Positions 60,743 through 64,000 of a DNA stretch of 64,000 nucleotides are shown here, piece by piece (the first letter of the stretch is position 1; each line of letters starts with the position of its first letter). The DNA is from Streptomyces odontomachi (GTDB lineage: Bacteria > Actinomycetota > Actinomycetes > Streptomycetales > Streptomycetaceae): contig NZ_JAMJWG010000011.1 of assembly GCF_024435355.1 (NCBI RefSeq), positions 248,001 to 312,000 on the forward strand, given 5' to 3'. Position numbers and translations under genes: made by a program. The notes beneath the pieces are model-generated. The model did not search any database and was not told the DNA's origin. It saw only the letters and a list, made by a program, of their open reading frames with translations.

Positions 60743-60953
60743 CGGCCGCGGCACGGCCGGGCGCCCCGGCCGGCCGGTGTGACCGATGGGGACATCGCGC
60801 GTCAAATCCGGGTACCTCGGATCGGCGGGCACCACCCCGCCGTGATCTGAGGGGCCATCACCTCGGCCGGCGTTCACGACTTGAACGCACATCGCCCCCG
60901 GAGCCCCGGCCGACCCCCAGCGGAGCGCACCGTCACTGGTCTGGACCGAAGCC

Positions 60954-60982
60954 TTGACGCTGGAACGGACAGAGACTTAACT
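60954..60982 (+). promoter_or_regulatory. Candidate promoter of the GH3 gene
   Basis: TTGACG (60954-60959) and TTAACT (60977-60982) are separated by 17 bp, close to the vegetative consensus and rare in this GC-rich context. They lie about 135 bp before the GH3 start. No CebR-type palindrome (TGGGAGCGCTCCCA) was seen. The remaining 60743-61115 gap contains nothing I can name. Confidence 0.6.
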
Positions 60983-61115
60983 CAAGGCGTGAATGGGCCT
61001 GTTCGATGGTCTTCGAGGGGTACGGAGACCGGAGGGCAGGCCTCCGCCATGAGCGCGGGCGGCGGGCGCAGACCCGCACCACTCAGACGCCCGCAGTTCC
61101 GCCGAAGGGACGACC

Positions 61116-63599
61116 ATGCGCACCAGAGCCTTGCTCATCTCGGCCGGCCTGCTCGCCGGCCTCCTCCCTTTCGCCTCGGCCGCCACCGCGACCGGGGCCG
61201 GCGACGCCACGGCCGGCGTCGCCACCGATGCCGCGGTGTACCCCGTCACGGGTGGGGACGCCGCACAGGTGAAGATCTCCCTGACCACCTCGGGCGACGC
61301 CCCGACCAAGGCGCCGGTCACCGTCGCGTACCGCACGGACGGCGGTACCGCGGCGCCCGGCACCGACTACCGCCCGGTCTCGGGGACGGTCACCTTCCCG
61401 GCCGGCTCGTCGCCCGGCGCTTCGCGCACCGTCACGGTGCCCACCGAGGCCTCCGACCACGCCCGCACCGCCCGCACCATCGCGCTGGAACTGGACGTCA
61501 CCGGGGCCACGGCGCCACGGCAGACGCCACGCGTCGTCGTCGACGCCCAGCACATGCCGTATCTCGACGCGAGCCTGCCGATCCGGGACCGCGTCTCGGA
61601 CCTGCTGGGCCGGATGTCGCTGGCCGACAAGGTCGGCCAGATGACGCAGGCCGAGCGTGCCGCGATCAAGAACCCCGCGGACATCACCACCTACAAGCTC
61701 GGCTCCCTGCTCTCCGGCGGCGGTTCCGTACCGTCGTCGAACACCCCGCAGGGCTGGGCCGACATGATCAACGGCTACCAGGACCGTGCCCTGGCCACCC
61801 CGTTGCAGATCCCGATGATCTACGGCGTGGACGCGGTGCACGGCCACAACAACCTGGTCAACGCCACGATCACGCCGCACAACATCGGCATCGGCGCCAC
61901 GCGTGACCCGGCCATCGCCGAGCAGACCGGCGAGGTCACCGCCGCCGAGACCCGTGCCACCGGCGTCCCCTGGGCCTTCGCGCCCTGCCTGTGCGTCAGC
62001 CGGGACGAACGCTGGGGCCGCTCCTACGAGTCGTTCGGCGAGGACCCGGCGCTGGTCGTGTCGATGGAGACCCTCATCCAGGGCCTCCAGGGCCCGGCCG
62101 ACGGTTCCCAGCTCGCGCAGAACGACAAGGTCCTGGCCACGGCCAAGCACTACGTGGGGGACGGCGGCACCATCTACGGCACCTCCACCAACGGCACGTA
62201 CACCATCGACCAGGGCATCACCAAGGTCACCCGCAAGCAGCTCCAGGACATCCACCTGCCGCCGTTCGAGGAGGCCGTCAGGCGCGGCGTCGGCTCGGTC
62301 ATGCCGTCGTACTCGTCGATGCAGATCACCGACGAGGACAACAAGCCCCTGAAGATGCACGCCGACGGTGACCTGATCAACGGCACCCTCAAGGGCGACA
62401 TGGGCTTCAAGGGCTTCGTGATCAGCGACTACGCGGGCATCGACCAGATCTCCCCGGACTATCCGACCGACGTCCGCACCTCGGTCAACGCCGGCATCGA
62501 CATGGTGATGGTCCCCAACAAGTACACCGACTTCGTCAAGGCGCTCACCGACCAGGTGAACGCCGGGAACATCACCCAGGCACGTATCGACGACGCCGTC
62601 TCGCGCATCTTGACCCAGAAGTTCCAGCTCGGCCTCTTCGAGCACCCCTACGCGGACACCAGCGGCGCCGCCGACATCGGCTCCACCGCACACCGCGAGG
62701 TGGCCCGCAAGGCCGCGGCGGAGTCCCAGGTGCTGCTGAAGAACGACGGCGGCGTGCTGCCGCTGAAGAAGGACCAGAAGGTGTACGTCGCCGGGTCCAA
62801 CGCCGACGACATCGGCAACCAGACCGGCGGCTGGACCGTCACCTGGCAGGGCTCGTCCGGCAACATCACCAAGGGCACCACGATCCTGGCGGGGATGCGC
62901 CAGGCCGCCCCGAACGCGCAGATCGACTACTCCAAGGACGCATCGGCGTCGACCAGCGGCTACGACGTCGGCGTCGTCGTGGTCGGCGAGACGCCGTACG
63001 CGGAGGGCATGGGCGACGTCGGCAACGGCAACGACCTGGCGCTCACCGCAGCCGACAAGGCCGCCGTCGACCGGGTGTGCGGTGCCATGCCGTGCGCGGT
63101 GCTGGTCGTCTCGGGCCGTCCGCAGCTCATCGGCGACCAGCTCGACGAGATGGACGCCCTGGTTGCCTCCTGGCTGCCGGGCACCGAAGGCGAGGGCGTC
63201 GCCGACGTGCTCTACGGCAGCCGGCCCTTCACCGGCCAACTGCCCGTCACCTGGCCCAAGTCCGAGGCCCAGCTGCCGATCAACGTCGGTGACCAGACGT
63301 ACGATCCGCAGTTCCCGTTCGGCTGGGGTCTGACCACCACCGGGGCATCGCTGCGCGGTGGTGAGCACACCCTCAAGGCGCTGCGCGACGCGGCCAGGGC
63401 CGCCGACCGCGGACACGCCACGAAGGCCGGGCGTACCGCCGTCGCCCAGGCCCGGCAGCTGGTCCAGCAGACGGTCGGCGACCAGCTCACGGCAGCCGTC
63501 GCGAAGCCGTTCGCCGAGGCCGACCATGCGCTGCTGACCGGCCACTACGAGACCGCGGTCGCCAAGCTGACGACCGCGTACGAGGCGGTGGGGCGCTAG
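61116..63599 (+). CDS. Secreted glycoside hydrolase family 3 beta-glycosidase with N-terminal Calx-beta domain
   Basis: An 827-residue exported enzyme. The signal peptide (MRTRALLISAGLLAGLLPFASAATA) is followed by a Calx-beta-like domain (about 35-145, VAYRTDGGTAAPGTDYRPVSGTVTF). The GH3 N-terminal barrel starts at about 155 and carries the nucleophile in FVISDYAGID (about Asp438). The GH3 C-terminal domain follows (about 520-745), and then a helical tail (about 755-827) rich in Ala/Arg. It likely releases glucose or related sugars from beta-glucans outside the cell. The ATG at 61116 has GAAGGGACG upstream. The stop codon is TAG in a CTAG. Confidence 0.92.
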   Translation: MRTRALLISAGLLAGLLPFASAATATGAGDATAGVATDAAVYPVTGGDAAQVKISLTTSGDAPTKAPVTVAYRTDGGTAAPGTDYRPVSGTVTFPAGSSPGASRTVTVPTEASDHARTARTIALELDVTGATAPRQTPRVVVDAQHMPYLDASLPIRDRVSDLLGRMSLADKVGQMTQAERAAIKNPADITTYKLGSLLSGGGSVPSSNTPQGWADMINGYQDRALATPLQIPMIYGVDAVHGHNNLVNATITPHNIGIGATRDPAIAEQTGEVTAAETRATGVPWAFAPCLCVSRDERWGRSYESFGEDPALVVSMETLIQGLQGPADGSQLAQNDKVLATAKHYVGDGGTIYGTSTNGTYTIDQGITKVTRKQLQDIHLPPFEEAVRRGVGSVMPSYSSMQITDEDNKPLKMHADGDLINGTLKGDMGFKGFVISDYAGIDQISPDYPTDVRTSVNAGIDMVMVPNKYTDFVKALTDQVNAGNITQARIDDAVSRILTQKFQLGLFEHPYADTSGAADIGSTAHREVARKAAAESQVLLKNDGGVLPLKKDQKVYVAGSNADDIGNQTGGWTVTWQGSSGNITKGTTILAGMRQAAPNAQIDYSKDASASTSGYDVGVVVVGETPYAEGMGDVGNGNDLALTAADKAAVDRVCGAMPCAVLVVSGRPQLIGDQLDEMDALVASWLPGTEGEGVADVLYGSRPFTGQLPVTWPKSEAQLPINVGDQTYDPQFPFGWGLTTTGASLRGGEHTLKALRDAARAADRGHATKAGRTAVAQARQLVQQTVGDQLTAAVAKPFAEADHALLTGHYETAVAKLTTAYEAVGR

Positions 63600-63600
63600 C

Positions 63601-63835
63601 GCGCCCCGCCTGCAAGGGCGCCCTACAGGGGCGCGGGGCTGGTCACATCGTGCGGCTACCGCCGCGTGGGCGCGACAAGCCACGACGAGACCGTCGGGTC
63701 GGCACTGTCCCGAAGGGGCTGGTCCTGTCGTAGCCAGACCACCGGCCGGTGGGTGGTTGCTCGCGCCCGCGCGGCGGAGCCGCACATCAATACAGCCCCG
63801 CGCCCCTTTCATGGGCGCTGCGCGCCCAAACCGGC
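63601..63835. repeat. REP-like repeat, degraded copy 5
   Basis: GGGGCGCGGGG, CAAGCCACGACGAGACCGTC, GACCACCGGCCGGTGG and TGGTTGCTCGCGC recur in the same order as at 42.6 and 53.3 kb, but with an insertion-like interruption (GCCGCACATCAATAC) inside one arm. It occupies most of the space after the GH3 gene. No gene was seen in it. Confidence 0.65.
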
Positions 63836-63909
63836 CCGGCGGCCAGCCATGTCCGCCGATGCACCTCCGCGAATCCCCCCATTCGTGGGATATCGGGTAG
63901 CGTCGAAGT

Positions 63910-64000
63910 ATGAACGAGCGTGTCTCCGGCACCCTCTGGACGCCCGGGCAGGGCGCCCGGAAGGGCGCCGGACACCCGCCGTCGGGCGCCCCGCGCCCGA
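63910..64000 (+). CDS. Start of a possible gene, cut by the window end
   Basis: An ATG at 63910 opens a frame beginning MNERVSGTLWTPGQGARKGA that continues to the window edge. There is no clear ribosome site, so the gene might be leaderless. The upstream AT-richer ATTCGTGGGATATCGGGTAG segment could hold a -10. With only 30 residues visible, no function can be assigned. Confidence 0.35.
   Translation, partial: MNERVSGTLWTPGQGARKGAGHPPSGAPRP

Noticed and set aside
61083..63932. 949-residue open frame on the minus strand opposite the GH3 gene
   Set aside because: A shadow of the GH3 coding sequence, with Val/Gly/Asp-rich composition and no recognisable motif.

Overview
This is a high-GC (about 70% or more) actinobacterial chromosome segment with the codon use, GTG/TTG starts and gene content of Streptomyces. 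From memory, the backbone order matches the S. coelicolor core region around SCO5485-SCO5530. That order is cysteine desulfurase, mnmA, a MetE-like protein, ligA, the GGDEF-EAL protein RmdB, gatC-gatA-gatB, a second GGDEF protein, ilvB-ilvN-ilvC, serA, a PucR regulator, proline dehydrogenase, pruA, leuB, ilvE and cimA. No tRNA, rRNA, CRISPR array or transposase gene was seen.

Layout. 0-9.3 kb: the tail of an acyl-CoA thioesterase; a TetR regulator with two operator-like palindromes; small membrane proteins; the sulfur-relay pair cysteine desulfurase and MnmA, separated by a secreted AA10 LPMO and a secreted amidase; DUF427 and LOG proteins; an SDR; a MetE-like protein. 9.3-15.3 kb: ligA, then rmdB, which carries a roughly 500-residue low-complexity N-terminus. 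15.3-20.4 kb: an aldehyde dehydrogenase, GMC oxidoreductase and APC permease operon, bracketed by two small inverted-repeat elements. 20.4-24 kb: gatC, gatA, a small membrane protein, gatB. 24-33 kb: a SpoIIE-type phosphatase, a low-complexity membrane protein, a 72-residue protein behind a 31-bp palindrome, a large LuxR-type ATPase regulator, a PQQ-type sugar dehydrogenase lipoprotein and a hydroxyacid dehydrogenase. 33-42.5 kb: a diguanylate cyclase with a degenerate EAL domain and a BldD-like box, then the ilvB leader peptide and attenuator, ilvBNC and serA. 42.7-45.2 kb: a divergent drug efflux and TetR pair. 45.2-50.3 kb: PucR regulator, proline dehydrogenase and P5C dehydrogenase. 50.7-53.2 kb: leuB, ilvE. 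53.4-58.1 kb: a 1172-residue multidomain regulator beside a secreted pectate lyase. 58.8-60.7 kb: cimA behind an attenuator-like leader. 61-63.6 kb: a secreted Calx-beta/GH3 glycosidase.

How the genes work together. The strongest theme is branched-chain amino acid synthesis (ilvBNC, leuB, ilvE, cimA), with sequence-visible attenuation at ilvB and probably at cimA. Proline catabolism is a complete two-enzyme set with a divergent PucR regulator and a perfect 16-bp palindrome between them. Two c-di-GMP proteins sit in the backbone. The accessory loci (LPMO, ALDH/GMC/APC, MFS/TetR, pectate lyase with its regulator, GH3) are mostly bordered by repeats. Three miniature inverted-repeat elements lie on CTAG sites, and in all three one CTAG is the TAG stop codon of the neighbouring gene.
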